From: Candidatus Binatia bacterium
Lineage (GTDB): Bacteria; Desulfobacterota; Binatia; Bin18
Direction of reading: 5' to 3'
Length of the DNA stretch: 64,000 nucleotides
Assembly (NCBI GenBank): GCA_022826945.1
Contig: JAJDTY010000007.1
Coordinates: forward strand, 62,001-126,000
Shown here: positions 50,273-58,729 of the stretch, one piece after another
Numbering within the stretch: the first letter of the stretch is position 1
How the letters are laid out: each line of letters begins with the position of its first letter
Notes under the pieces: model-generated
Database searches by the model: none
The model's input: only the letters and a program-made list of their open reading frames with translations
Told to the model about the DNA's origin: nothing
Translations under genes and position numbers: made by a program

Positions 50273-50731
50273 TCAGTCGTTGGGAGGAGGTTGGACCAAC
50301 TCAAGGACAATCTGGTCGGGGTCCCAAAAGTAACAGGTGTACCCTCCCCGGTTGACGCCTGAAGTGATAGCGTTCGGCGGCGAGAAGAAATGAACGCCGT
50401 CCGCCGTGAGTTGCTCGTAACGAGCGTGGATGTCCGTAATTGTTAGGGCGAGGTGGGCCTCGCCGGGATTACAGATGTCCGGCTTCTGCCGCCTGCCTTT
50501 TGGATGGATGTACTCAACCAACTCAAGGTCGTGGGTCGAGCGACCACGCGGCTGGCCTGGGATGATGAATTGGGCGACCTTGAGGTGAGCGTTCTCATAC
50601 CCAACCAAGCGACTCGTATAGGCGTTGGCCTGTTCCTGGACGAGCATCAGCTTGAGTCCGAGCTTCTGGTAGAACACGATTGATCGTTCAAGGTCCGAGA
50701 CGGTCAGGCTGAAATGCCACACGCCCAACAT
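50273..50731 (-). CDS. VOC-family (glyoxalase/dioxygenase) protein
   Basis: A 152-aa vicinal oxygen chelate protein with two beta-alpha-beta modules. Metal ligand candidates are the His of VWHFSLTVSDLERS near residue 5, the Glu in LELVEYIHP (about 70), His in AHLALTITDI (about 88) and Glu in IVLELVQPP near the end. The set supports a mononuclear metal site; the reaction (lyase, isomerase, dioxygenase) is unknown. ATG at 50731 follows AAAGGAGG. Confidence 0.85.
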   Translation of the reverse strand: MLGVWHFSLTVSDLERSIVFYQKLGLKLMLVQEQANAYTSRLVGYENAHLKVAQFIIPGQPRGRSTHDLELVEYIHPKGRRQKPDICNPGEAHLALTITDIHARYEQLTADGVHFFSPPNAITSGVNRGGYTCYFWDPDQIVLELVQPPPND

Positions 50732-50786
50732 GGCAGCCTCCTTTGACGCTCAAGAGATAGAGAGCGTTCACTGTCTTCCAGATCCC

Positions 50787-51563
50787 TCAGTCAAATGCCA
50801 ATCCACCGCAGACGTTAAGCGCCTGGCCAGTTATATAGCTCGCTGCATCTGACAGGAGAAACCAAATAACCTCAGCAACTTCCTGGGGACTTTCGATCCG
50901 TCCGAGGGGAATAGTGTCGGCCAACCCAGCCAGAGATTCTTCCACGCTGATGCCGCACCGGACGGCCCGCTCCCTATGGATGCCATACGTCATTGGAGTA
51001 TCAACGATTCCTGGGCAGACCGCATTGACCTGGATATTGGCAGCAGCGAGACTGGCGGCTGCGGAGCGAACCAAACTGATGAGGCCGGCTTTACTCGCCG
51101 CGTAGTCACTACTATCGGCACGCGGACCGCGCCCGGCAACCGAGGCAACCATCACCATCCGGCCGGGTTGATTGTTCTCGATCAGGTGACGAGCAGTAGC
51201 CTGGATACTGCAAAATGCGCCGGTCAGATTCACTTCGAACGTCCGGCGCCACTGACGGGGAGACAGCTCCAGAAAGTTGCCGGTATAGATAATGCCGGCC
51301 GTATACACGAGCCGAGTGACGACGCCGAAGGCCGCCCGCGCCTGGGCAATCAAAGAGGCAACGGACGCCTCATCGGTCACGTCAACGCTGCGGGCGAGGG
51401 CCTCGGTGGAGAGATTAGCGACGCTTGCCTCAGCGCGCGCATCATCGATATCAGCGGCAACAAGCGGGATCCCCTGGTCGGCGAGCTTGGCAATGACCGC
51501 GCTGCCAATACCGCCGCACCCAACCACCACAGTGGCTCCACCAAGTGAGTCACGCCCTGCCAT
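50787..51563 (-). CDS. SDR-family oxidoreductase
   Basis: A 258-aa short-chain dehydrogenase. The nucleotide loop reads VVVGCGGIGSAV rather than TGxxxGIG, while the catalytic YAASK (about residue 158) and serine in VASVAGRG are normal, so it is likely active. C-terminus DAASYITGQALNVCGGLAFD is typical. ATG at 51563 has AGGAG upstream; the earlier in-frame ATG at 51590 is not needed. It sits after the GrdB-like selenoprotein gene. Confidence 0.88.
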   Translation of the reverse strand: MAGRDSLGGATVVVGCGGIGSAVIAKLADQGIPLVAADIDDARAEASVANLSTEALARSVDVTDEASVASLIAQARAAFGVVTRLVYTAGIIYTGNFLELSPRQWRRTFEVNLTGAFCSIQATARHLIENNQPGRMVMVASVAGRGPRADSSDYAASKAGLISLVRSAAASLAAANIQVNAVCPGIVDTPMTYGIHRERAVRCGISVEESLAGLADTIPLGRIESPQEVAEVIWFLLSDAASYITGQALNVCGGLAFD

Positions 51564-51671
51564 TGCGTCTCCTCGGAGAGAAATCCCCACCCTGGTCCTC
51601 TCCCGAAGGGGGAGGAAACAGATCTCGGAGGGGATACTGTCTTCCTCTGCCCGACAGTCTGTGTCCGCCTC

Positions 51672-52571
51672 TTAAGCCGCCGTCTCACACACCCCGCAGG
51701 CTTCCGGGTCGTTCTGCTCAGCCAGAATACGGTCTTCTTCGGTTTGATACTGCGGGGTATCGCGGCGTGGGGTGCGGGTGTCGCCGTCATTCATCACGCT
51801 ATCTTTCCAGCTATCATCCTCCGCCCAGCGGAACGGCAGGTGCTTGGTCTGACCAGGCTCTGTAAACGAGGAGAACGCATCAAGAGCCTCAAGCAGGATC
51901 GCGCGCTGGAGTTCCGGCTCGAACGGCTTGCCTGCTGTGTGGCCGAGCAGGTAGTCGAGAAAAGCCGCACGCGGCGGGTAAACGGACTGGAGAATATCCA
52001 GCGCACTCCCCATGCATAATGTCGGGATGCCAGCGGCCTCAGCATTACGGGCAATCAGTCCCACGGACTGATGACACACCGGTCAAACGGGGACCAGCAA
52101 AGCCACATCAACACGCTCGGCCTTCAACTGTTCGGTCAGTTGCGGTGCTAATGCCTCACGGACTTTCCGGGTTGAATAAATACCGCCCATAAAGGTAAAG
52201 GCATGGTCGGCCAGTTCGCCGATGACACCTTCTTCTTCTAAGCGGCGGAGCGTGTCAATTGGGAAGACGACGTTGGGATCACGCCGGGCGTCCGTCTGGT
52301 CGTAAGCAAAATGGGCAGTCCGCAGGTCTGAGGTTGCGACGTCCTTGGGGATGGCTCGGAAGGAAAAATCATCCTTGGTATGAAAAGCGACTTGGCCGGT
52401 CACATAAATGCCACCGGAAGCGATCAAGCCCAGGCGGCATTCCGACAGGGGCTTGGCCAGCGGGGTCCACGGCGGCGTGTCTTCGTTGTGCACCCATTGA
52501 TACGTCTTGTAGCCAAGCGCGGCATAATTGGCCGTAATGCGTTTGATGTAATCGACCGGTGGCTTCTGCAT
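51672..52571 (-). CDS. GrdB-family selenoprotein (glycine/betaine/sarcosine reductase component B-like), UGA read as Sec
   Basis: A 299-aa protein when the in-frame TGA at 52085-52083 is read through. Upstream sequence ends DVALLVPV and downstream continues PVCHQSVGLIARN, giving U163-x-x-C166 in VALLVPVUPVCHQSVG. Both halves fit the GrdB-like family, which has Cys in most homologues. C-terminal half ends DPEACGVCETAA with another CxxC. The canonical GrdB is longer (about 430 aa) and no grdA/grdC is nearby, so this is a short stand-alone reductase of unknown substrate. ATG at 52571 follows GGAGG. Splitting here gives two false ORFs. Confidence 0.88.
52054..52072 (-). promoter_or_regulatory. 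Bacterial SECIS-like hairpin in the GrdB-like gene
   Basis: On the minus strand ATCAGTCC-GTG-GGACTGAT is a perfect 8-bp stem with a 3-nt loop starting with G. The loop lies 18 nt after the UGA (10-nt spacer plus stem), as expected of bacterial SECIS elements. Confidence 0.8.
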
Positions 52572-52648
52572 ATCTTCCTCCAAGGCCCTCACACTGTCAG
52601 GTTTTCTTTACAAAGACAACGGGCCTCTGTTCCGTTTTTCTCGGGTCT

Positions 52649-53431
52649 TCACTCTGGGACGGCACCAAATTCGGCAATAACCGGAGCGTGATCCGAAGCG
52701 CCCTTGCCTTTGCGCGCCTCGCGGTCTATGACAGCGTCCGTGCAGTGCTCGGCCAGCGACTGGGTAACGAGAATATGGTCAATCCGCAGCCCCTTGTTTT
52801 TGGGGAAGGCCAGTTGGCGATAATCCCACCAGCTATACAGCTTGCCTTCGGCGTAATGGAGGCGAAACGTATCAACCAGACCCCACTCACGCAGAGCGGC
52901 AAACGCCTGGCACATATCCGGATGAAACAGGACGCTGTCTTGCCATTCCTCCGGGTCATGGACGTCCCGCGCTTCGGGCGCGATATTCAAATCTCCACAC
53001 AGGGCGAGCGGCTTTTCGGTATCGCACTGAGCGTCAAGAAAGCGCCGGACGCGGCTCAGCCAAGTCCGCTTATACACAAACTTCTCACTTCCGACCACCT
53101 GTCCGTTCGGAACGTAGAGACACAGGATGTGGACTCCTGTAATCTGAGCGGACAAGAAACGAGCTTCAATATCCTCAGGATCACCGTCGAGGCGGCGCAC
53201 GACCTGGCTCGGCTCAGAGCGAGACAAGATAGCGACGCCGTTATAGGTCTTTTGTCCACAAACGGTTACGCAGTAGCCGATGTCCTCAAAGTCACGGCGA
53301 GGAAAGGCGTCGTCCGTGACTTTTGTTTCTTGCAGACAAACGATTTCAGGCAGTTGCTGGCGGGTGAGCCAGTCCAGCACCCGCTCCTTGCGTGCCCGAA
53401 TCGAATTGACATTCCACGTGGCAATACGCAC
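52649..53431 (-). CDS. xthA: Exodeoxyribonuclease III
   Basis: A 260-aa exonuclease/AP endonuclease. ATWNVNSIRARKERVLDW and CLQETKV (Mg-ligand Glu), CGDLNIAP near residue 150, and LRIDHILVT and ASDHAPVIAEF at the C-terminus make the full set. It acts on abasic sites and 3' blocked ends. The GTG start at 53431 lies 4 nt after the nuoG stop (TGA-GCCT-GTG). Confidence 0.94.
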   Translation of the reverse strand: MRIATWNVNSIRARKERVLDWLTRQQLPEIVCLQETKVTDDAFPRRDFEDIGYCVTVCGQKTYNGVAILSRSEPSQVVRRLDGDPEDIEARFLSAQITGVHILCLYVPNGQVVGSEKFVYKRTWLSRVRRFLDAQCDTEKPLALCGDLNIAPEARDVHDPEEWQDSVLFHPDMCQAFAALREWGLVDTFRLHYAEGKLYSWWDYRQLAFPKNKGLRIDHILVTQSLAEHCTDAVIDREARKGKGASDHAPVIAEFGAVPE

Positions 53432-53435
53432 AGGC

Positions 53436-55037
53436 TCAGCTATCGGTCTCTGGTCCGGCTTCGACTAAGGGTGCTCCCTGGAGGCCGATCTTCCCATACG
53501 TCAGCCCGGCAAAGGATGGGACTGAGTGCGTTAATTCGCTAAAAACGTCGCTAATCGAAACAGAGTCCGGGCCGTCCAACCGCGTGCTCAGCAGGGCCAA
53601 CGCCTCCCATCCGGCTTTTGCTTCTCCCGGTGGCGGGAAGGCCTGAGAGAGCCGCTGGACACGCCCGGCCTGATTCGTACACGTCCCGTCCGTCTCCACC
53701 GCCGCCGCGACCGGCAGCACAATGTCCGCGTACTCTGTCGTGCCGTTATAGTCCGTGTCGAGCACGATAACGGTTGTTTCGCCCAAGGCGCGATCAATAC
53801 GTTCTTGGCCAAATGCCGTGACGAGATCCGCGCCAAGAATAAAGAGGACTTTCACCTGCCCCTGCTCTGCCGTAGCGAGAACCGCCTCGGCCTCGCCCCC
53901 ACCGTTCAGTAGCCCCAGACTCTTCAGTCCCTGCGTGTTCGGATTTTTGTCGGCGTGGATCAGGAAGTCATCATGAAACGCATCGGTCGGAGACCACGAC
54001 AAGCCTGCCGTGTGTGTGGAACCGATTTGCTCTCTGAGCAGGCGGGAGAGCAGAAAGGCTTCTTCGTTAGTTGCCTTGGCTCCAATAATCGCCGCGACCG
54101 CATCCGCCCCATGCTCGTCTTGGGTCGAACGGACGGCGTGGGCCACCTTTTTTCCAGCCTCGTCCCACGAGGCGACCGTAAAAGACGATTCATCGCGGAC
54201 TAAAGGAGTGGGAATCCGGCTGTCCTGTTGAAAGGACTTGTACCAGTGCCGCCCCTCATCACACATCCAATACGCATTGACGTCGGGATTCTGGCGCGGC
54301 CGAAACCGAAAGATCTCGCTCCGCCGATGGTAGATATCGATATTGCAACCGGTGGCGCAACGGGTGCAGGTCGAGGGCGTTTTTTCAAGATACCAGACCC
54401 GGGACTTGAAGCGGAAATCCTTGCTCGTCAGCGCCCCTACCGGGCACACGTCAACAACGTTGCCGGAATAGGGATTGTCGAGTTTCTTCCCTGGAAAGAG
54501 ACTGATGCGAGAATGATCCCCGCGCTCAAAAATACCTAACTCGCCGGTCTGGGTTATTTCATCGCAGAAGCGGGTACAGCGGGCGCACAGAATACAGCGC
54601 TCTTCGTCGAGCACGACTTCGGGTCCCAGGTCAACCACTTTCCCCTTATGCACCTTGGCTTCAAGCTGCATCTCACTCTTATAGGCGCCGTACAGCATGT
54701 AATAGTCTTGGAGCTTGCACTCGCCAGCCTGGTCGCAGATGGGACAATCAATCGGATGGTTGATCAAAAGAAATTCGAGCACCGCGGCTTGGGCATGTTT
54801 CGCTCTTTCACTGGTGGTTTTTACCACCATCCCATCGGCAACACGCGTATTACAGCCGATCTGGAGCTTAGGCATGTTTTCGATCTCGACCAGGCACATG
54901 CGGCAGTTCCCCGATATGCTGAGTCCGGGATGGTAACAGTAGTGCGGTACTTCAATGCCGACCTGTTCGGCGGCTTGGATGACGTTGAGACCGTCTTCGA
55001 CCGTCACTTCTTGGCCATCGATTTCAAGTGTTGGCAT
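53436..55037 (-). CDS. nuoG: NADH-quinone oxidoreductase subunit G
   Basis: A 533-aa complex I subunit. N-terminal 2Fe-2S ligands C (HYCYHPGLSISGNCRMC), the H-x3-C-x2-C-x5-C set in HPIDCPICDQAGEC, CILCARCTRFCDE with DVCPVGAL, and CTRCATGCN (N7-type) are visible. The C-terminal molybdopterin-like fold is present but short. Complex I moves electrons from NADH to quinone at the membrane. It follows nuoF by 19 nt. No nuoE is adjacent. Confidence 0.93.
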   Translation of the reverse strand: MPTLEIDGQEVTVEDGLNVIQAAEQVGIEVPHYCYHPGLSISGNCRMCLVEIENMPKLQIGCNTRVADGMVVKTTSERAKHAQAAVLEFLLINHPIDCPICDQAGECKLQDYYMLYGAYKSEMQLEAKVHKGKVVDLGPEVVLDEERCILCARCTRFCDEITQTGELGIFERGDHSRISLFPGKKLDNPYSGNVVDVCPVGALTSKDFRFKSRVWYLEKTPSTCTRCATGCNIDIYHRRSEIFRFRPRQNPDVNAYWMCDEGRHWYKSFQQDSRIPTPLVRDESSFTVASWDEAGKKVAHAVRSTQDEHGADAVAAIIGAKATNEEAFLLSRLLREQIGSTHTAGLSWSPTDAFHDDFLIHADKNPNTQGLKSLGLLNGGGEAEAVLATAEQGQVKVLFILGADLVTAFGQERIDRALGETTVIVLDTDYNGTTEYADIVLPVAAAVETDGTCTNQAGRVQRLSQAFPPPGEAKAGWEALALLSTRLDGPDSVSISDVFSELTHSVPSFAGLTYGKIGLQGAPLVEAGPETDS

Positions 55038-55056
55038 GAAAACCTCTGGGGGAGAC

Positions 55057-56349
55057 TTAGGCAGCTTCGGGCTGGACCGCTGCTTTTTTCAGCGGGCAGC
55101 CACCTTCCGTCACATGGGCAACAAACTCGTCGCGAAACTTCGTCAGATAACTCTGGGTTGGCATGGCCGCCGCGTCAGCTAGGACACACACCGTATTGCC
55201 CATCATATTAGTACAAATACGGTCTATCAGGTCGATATCCTCGGCTTTGCCGTTGCCCTCTTCGAGTCGAACCAGGAGTTTGTGTAACCAGCCGGTTCCT
55301 TCTCGACACGGCGAGCATTGGCCGCAGGACTCGTGATGATAGAAGCGGTCAACGATCTCCAAGGCGCGCACCATACAGGTATCTTCGTCCATCACGATAA
55401 TGCCGGCGGTACCCAGAAAGGCACCGATGGCGCGCATGGAGTCGAAATCCATATGGACATCAATCTCATCCGGCGTCAAAACAGGGAAGGACGACCCGGC
55501 CGGCATGACGGCCTTGAGTTGTTTGCCATCCTTGATACCCCCCGCATAGTCGTAAATCACCTCGCGCAGCGGCATACCCATGGGCAGCTCAAACATACCG
55601 GGCTTCTCAACATGCCCGCTGACTCCATATATTTTGGGGCCCGGTCCGCTTTCCGGCCCAATGGACCGAAACCAGTCTGGACCGTTTTTGATGATAGACG
55701 GCACGCAGGCAAGCGTTTCCACATTATTCACGATAGTTGGGCAGCCAAATAAGCCATATACGGCGGGGAACGGCGGTTTGATGCGGGGGTAGGCGCGCTT
55801 GCCCTCAAGCGACTCAATCAGACCGGTCTCCTCTCCACAGATATAGGCCCCGGCTCCCCGGTGGACGTAGACCTCAAGATCAAAGCCGGTCCCGAAAATA
55901 TCTTTGCCAAACAGTCCCTGGTCATACGCCTCGGCCAAGGCTTGTTCCAGACATTTTGCACCGTAAGCGAATTCACCTCTGATATAGATATAGGCCGTGT
56001 GGGCGTTGATGGCATAGCAGGTGATGAGAATACCTTCTAAGAGGATATGGGTGTTCTTTTCGATGATCGCCCGATCTTTGAACGTTCCGGGCTCACTCTC
56101 GTCTGCGTTGCAGCATAGATAGACGGGCTTATCCGAGTCCTTGGGCAAGAACCCCCATTTGACGCCTGCCGGAAAACCCGCCCCGCCTCGCCCACGCAGG
56201 TTCGATTCTTTTACTTGAGCGGTGACTTCTTCAGGCTTGAGCGTCGTCAGCGCCTGACGCGCTGCGGCATAGCCATCATGAGCCAGGTAGACATCAAGTT
56301 TGTGAATGTCAGGGATATCTTCATGGCGCAGTAAGACGTTTTCGGCCAT
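55057..56349 (-). CDS. nuoF: NADH-quinone oxidoreductase subunit F
   Basis: A 430-aa flavoprotein. LRGRGGAGFPAGVKWGF is the NADH/FMN site, GAGAYICGEETGLIESLEG the FMN binding segment, and ESCGQCSPCREGTGW plus a late Cys near MMGNTVC supply the N3 cluster. It takes electrons from NADH in complex I. ATG at 56349 follows AAGGAAGG. It opens the nuoF-nuoG-xthA unit; the divergent side has no nuoE. Confidence 0.95.
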   Translation of the reverse strand: MAENVLLRHEDIPDIHKLDVYLAHDGYAAARQALTTLKPEEVTAQVKESNLRGRGGAGFPAGVKWGFLPKDSDKPVYLCCNADESEPGTFKDRAIIEKNTHILLEGILITCYAINAHTAYIYIRGEFAYGAKCLEQALAEAYDQGLFGKDIFGTGFDLEVYVHRGAGAYICGEETGLIESLEGKRAYPRIKPPFPAVYGLFGCPTIVNNVETLACVPSIIKNGPDWFRSIGPESGPGPKIYGVSGHVEKPGMFELPMGMPLREVIYDYAGGIKDGKQLKAVMPAGSSFPVLTPDEIDVHMDFDSMRAIGAFLGTAGIIVMDEDTCMVRALEIVDRFYHHESCGQCSPCREGTGWLHKLLVRLEEGNGKAEDIDLIDRICTNMMGNTVCVLADAAAMPTQSYLTKFRDEFVAHVTEGGCPLKKAAVQPEAA

Positions 56350-56496
56350 TCGTCCTTCCTTATCTCTCCTAAGGGAACATAAAACAAAGAGAAAACATCA
56401 AGTCCGGTCAAGATATCGGCCCCCGTTTTGAGTGTCAAACATCCTTATCGGGCGGCCATTTACATTTCTAGTGCCCTCTGGTTTAACGTCCGCCTG

Positions 56497-57027
56497 ATGA
56501 GTGATTTCATTCTCCTATGGACGCATGTCCTCAGCTTGGCGGTCTTCTTTGGCAGTGGCGTCACCCTCCTCGTCACCTTGCTTCCACCGGCCGCTCAGAT
56601 TGATGACCCAGCAGCAAAACAGACCTACTTGGCCAAGGGTCTGAAATACTACAATCCGCTCAGCATCGGCTCACTCGGAGTCGTGCTGATGACCGGCGCG
56701 TGGAATCTCACGGCTTTCAAGGCCAAGCCCAGCTTAGCCTTCTTTACGCCAGAGGGATATTTATCAGACTTCGGTAGCCTGCTGAGCCTGAAACTTCTCA
56801 TTGTTTTTATTCTGATTAACGTGAGCGCTGCGGTTTCCCTGGGCATGGGTCATCGCCTGGTCCGCACCGAGGTGCGCGGGGAGGCATTCCCGCCGGATAA
56901 GCTACCTGGTCTGGTCAGGCGCATTCAAGTTTTTACTGGAGTGGCGCTGGTTCTGACCGCCTGGATTGTCTGGATTTCACTCGATATGTCGCGGCTGGGT
57001 TTGGCGGTGTCGGAGTTGGGCCTATAG
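56497..57027 (+). CDS. Polytopic membrane protein, unknown
   Basis: A 176-aa protein with four predicted helices (FILLWTHVLSLAVFFGSGVTLL; SIGSLGVVLMTGAWNL; SLKLLIVFILINVSAAVSL; RRIQVFTGVALVLTAWIVWI). A His in the first helix and GAWNL in the second recall CopD/DUF2269-like proteins, without proof. ATG at 56497 is favoured as it begins the first helix; the ORF opens at a TTG at 56428. Convergent with the enoyl-CoA hydratase gene. Confidence 0.68.
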   Translation: MSDFILLWTHVLSLAVFFGSGVTLLVTLLPPAAQIDDPAAKQTYLAKGLKYYNPLSIGSLGVVLMTGAWNLTAFKAKPSLAFFTPEGYLSDFGSLLSLKLLIVFILINVSAAVSLGMGHRLVRTEVRGEAFPPDKLPGLVRRIQVFTGVALVLTAWIVWISLDMSRLGLAVSELGL

Positions 57028-57031
57028 ACGC

Positions 57032-57853
57032 TCACTGTCCTGACCAACGCGGCGGACGCTTTTCCATGAAGGCGGCGACGCCTTCACGAAAGTTCGGTTC
57101 GGTCATCATGCGGTCAATCAGACTGCGCGAACGTTGGACTGCCGAGGCCGCATCGCCGTGCAAGTCGGCATAGATCTGGTTTTTGGTTGTCCGTAAAGAC
57201 CCAGGGGAAACACGTGTTATCATTTTGCGGATGTAGTCGTACGTGTAGGGCAGGAGTTCGTCGAACGGTAGGACTTTATTGACCAGCCCTAATTCATAGG
57301 CTTCTTCTGCCAGAAAGATACGGCTCGTGAGCAGGATATCATTCGCCCGCGTGACGCCCATCAGACGCGGGAGCAGCCAGGATAGACCAAACTCAGCCGG
57401 CAGGTTCAGAGCCCCGTGGGCGGTCGTAAATTTCGCACCTTCCGCAGCAAAACGGATATCGGCATAGCAGGCGACAGCTAGGCCGGCACCAGCGACCGCG
57501 CCGTTAATGGCCGCAATCACCGGTTTGGTCAGACCGAATTGATACGCAAAATCTGCGTCAAACTCAGGCCGAACGCCATAGCCAGGAGTCGGCATGGTGT
57601 CTGGCGTGCCTGGGTCGTAGCCGCCTTTTTCAACATGGCCCTCAAGCGCCCGCGAATCCGCCCCAACGCAAAAATCCCGGCCCGCTCCAGTCACAAGAAT
57701 GGCTCGCACCTCTGGGTCGTTCTCGGCTTGCTCAATGGACCAGCGATACTCAACGTGCATTCTCCCTGTCCACGAATTTCTGCGCTGAGGACGGTTGAGG
57801 GTGAGCGTGGCGATCTGGTCTTTAACGGTGTATGCGATGACTTTCCGTTCCAT
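57032..57853 (-). CDS. Enoyl-CoA hydratase/isomerase family protein
   Basis: A 273-aa crotonase. LVTGAGRDFCVGADSRALEG forms the first oxyanion-hole segment, and AAINGAVAGAGLAVACYADI with GA at the second; Glu of PAEFGLSWLLPRLMG is a catalytic candidate near residue 150. Ends with EKRPPRWSG. It belongs to the same leftward series as rsmA, 24 nt away. ATG at 57853 follows AAAGGGG. Substrate unknown. Confidence 0.92.
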   Translation of the reverse strand: MERKVIAYTVKDQIATLTLNRPQRRNSWTGRMHVEYRWSIEQAENDPEVRAILVTGAGRDFCVGADSRALEGHVEKGGYDPGTPDTMPTPGYGVRPEFDADFAYQFGLTKPVIAAINGAVAGAGLAVACYADIRFAAEGAKFTTAHGALNLPAEFGLSWLLPRLMGVTRANDILLTSRIFLAEEAYELGLVNKVLPFDELLPYTYDYIRKMITRVSPGSLRTTKNQIYADLHGDAASAVQRSRSLIDRMMTEPNFREGVAAFMEKRPPRWSGQ

Positions 57854-57877
57854 AGCATCCCCTTTTATACAGAGAAA

Positions 57878-58717
57878 TTACCCCCGCCAACTATTTGTCA
57901 GGCGTGCGAAGGCCTCAAGGCTCAGCGTCTCGCCACGGCGCTGCAAGTCAATATCCGCTCGTTGGCCAATGGCTTCAAGGTCTGCCCTACCAACCCCGCG
58001 CAACGCATTGCGGAGCGTTTTCCGGCGTTGATTAAAGGCCGCCTTCACGATCTGACGAAACAGACCCTCATCAGCAACTTCAACCCGAGGCTCTTTGTGA
58101 AAAATTAGTTTAATCACTTGGGAGTGTACTTGAGGCGCAGGGAAGAAACTGCGGGGCCCAACCGAGCACACCGCTTCCGTCGTCGCGTAGAGTTGAATCA
58201 AAACGGATAGCACGCCATACGCCTTTGTCCCCGGAGAGGCCGTAATACGCTCGGCCACCTCCCGCTGGAGCATGACCGTGGCCTGTGAGAAATGCGTCCG
58301 ATGGTTGAGCAACCGGAAGAGGATGGGCGTCGCCGCATTGTATGGGAGGCTGGACACGACCTTGAGAGACTGCTCTTGAAACGTGTCTTCTAGATCCAGG
58401 CGGAGAAAGTCAGCCACTATCATCCGGACGTGCCCGTCGTGAGCGAAGCGTGCAGCCAGTCGTTCGGCCAACGTCGCGTCCATTTCGACTAAAATGAACC
58501 GGCCCGCCTCCTTGACCAAAATTTCAGAGAGCGCTCCAAGCCCCGGTCCGATCTCCAACACGTTATCTTCAGGGCAGATGGCCGCCGCCACCATCATACG
58601 CTGAATAACGTCGGCATCAACGAGAAAATGCTGGCCAAGACGTTTATGGGGACGAATGCCAAGTTCGCCAAGGGCGAAACGGGCTTGTTGAAGCAAGGTC
58701 GGTGCGGAGGCTTTCAC
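57878..58717 (-). CDS. rsmA: 16S rRNA (adenine(1518/1519)-N6)-dimethyltransferase RsmA
   Basis: A 279-aa KsgA-type methyltransferase. KRLGQHFLVDADVIQRM and the SAM site LEIGPGLGALSEIL are followed by SSLPYNAATPILFRLL (NLPY-like motif) and the C-terminal FNQRRKTLRNAL. It dimethylates two adenosines at the 3' end of 16S rRNA. ATG at 58717; the tsaD stop is 12 nt upstream. Confidence 0.95.
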   Translation of the reverse strand: MKASAPTLLQQARFALGELGIRPHKRLGQHFLVDADVIQRMMVAAAICPEDNVLEIGPGLGALSEILVKEAGRFILVEMDATLAERLAARFAHDGHVRMIVADFLRLDLEDTFQEQSLKVVSSLPYNAATPILFRLLNHRTHFSQATVMLQREVAERITASPGTKAYGVLSVLIQLYATTEAVCSVGPRSFFPAPQVHSQVIKLIFHKEPRVEVADEGLFRQIVKAAFNQRRKTLRNALRGVGRADLEAIGQRADIDLQRRGETLSLEAFARLTNSWRG

Positions 58718-58729
58718 ACCGGGGCTCTC

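Noticed and set aside
51672-52592. Two separate genes (51672-52079 and 52083-52592)
   Set aside because: Both are in one frame, the second lacks a start or ribosome site, and the joined UxxC motif matches one protein family.
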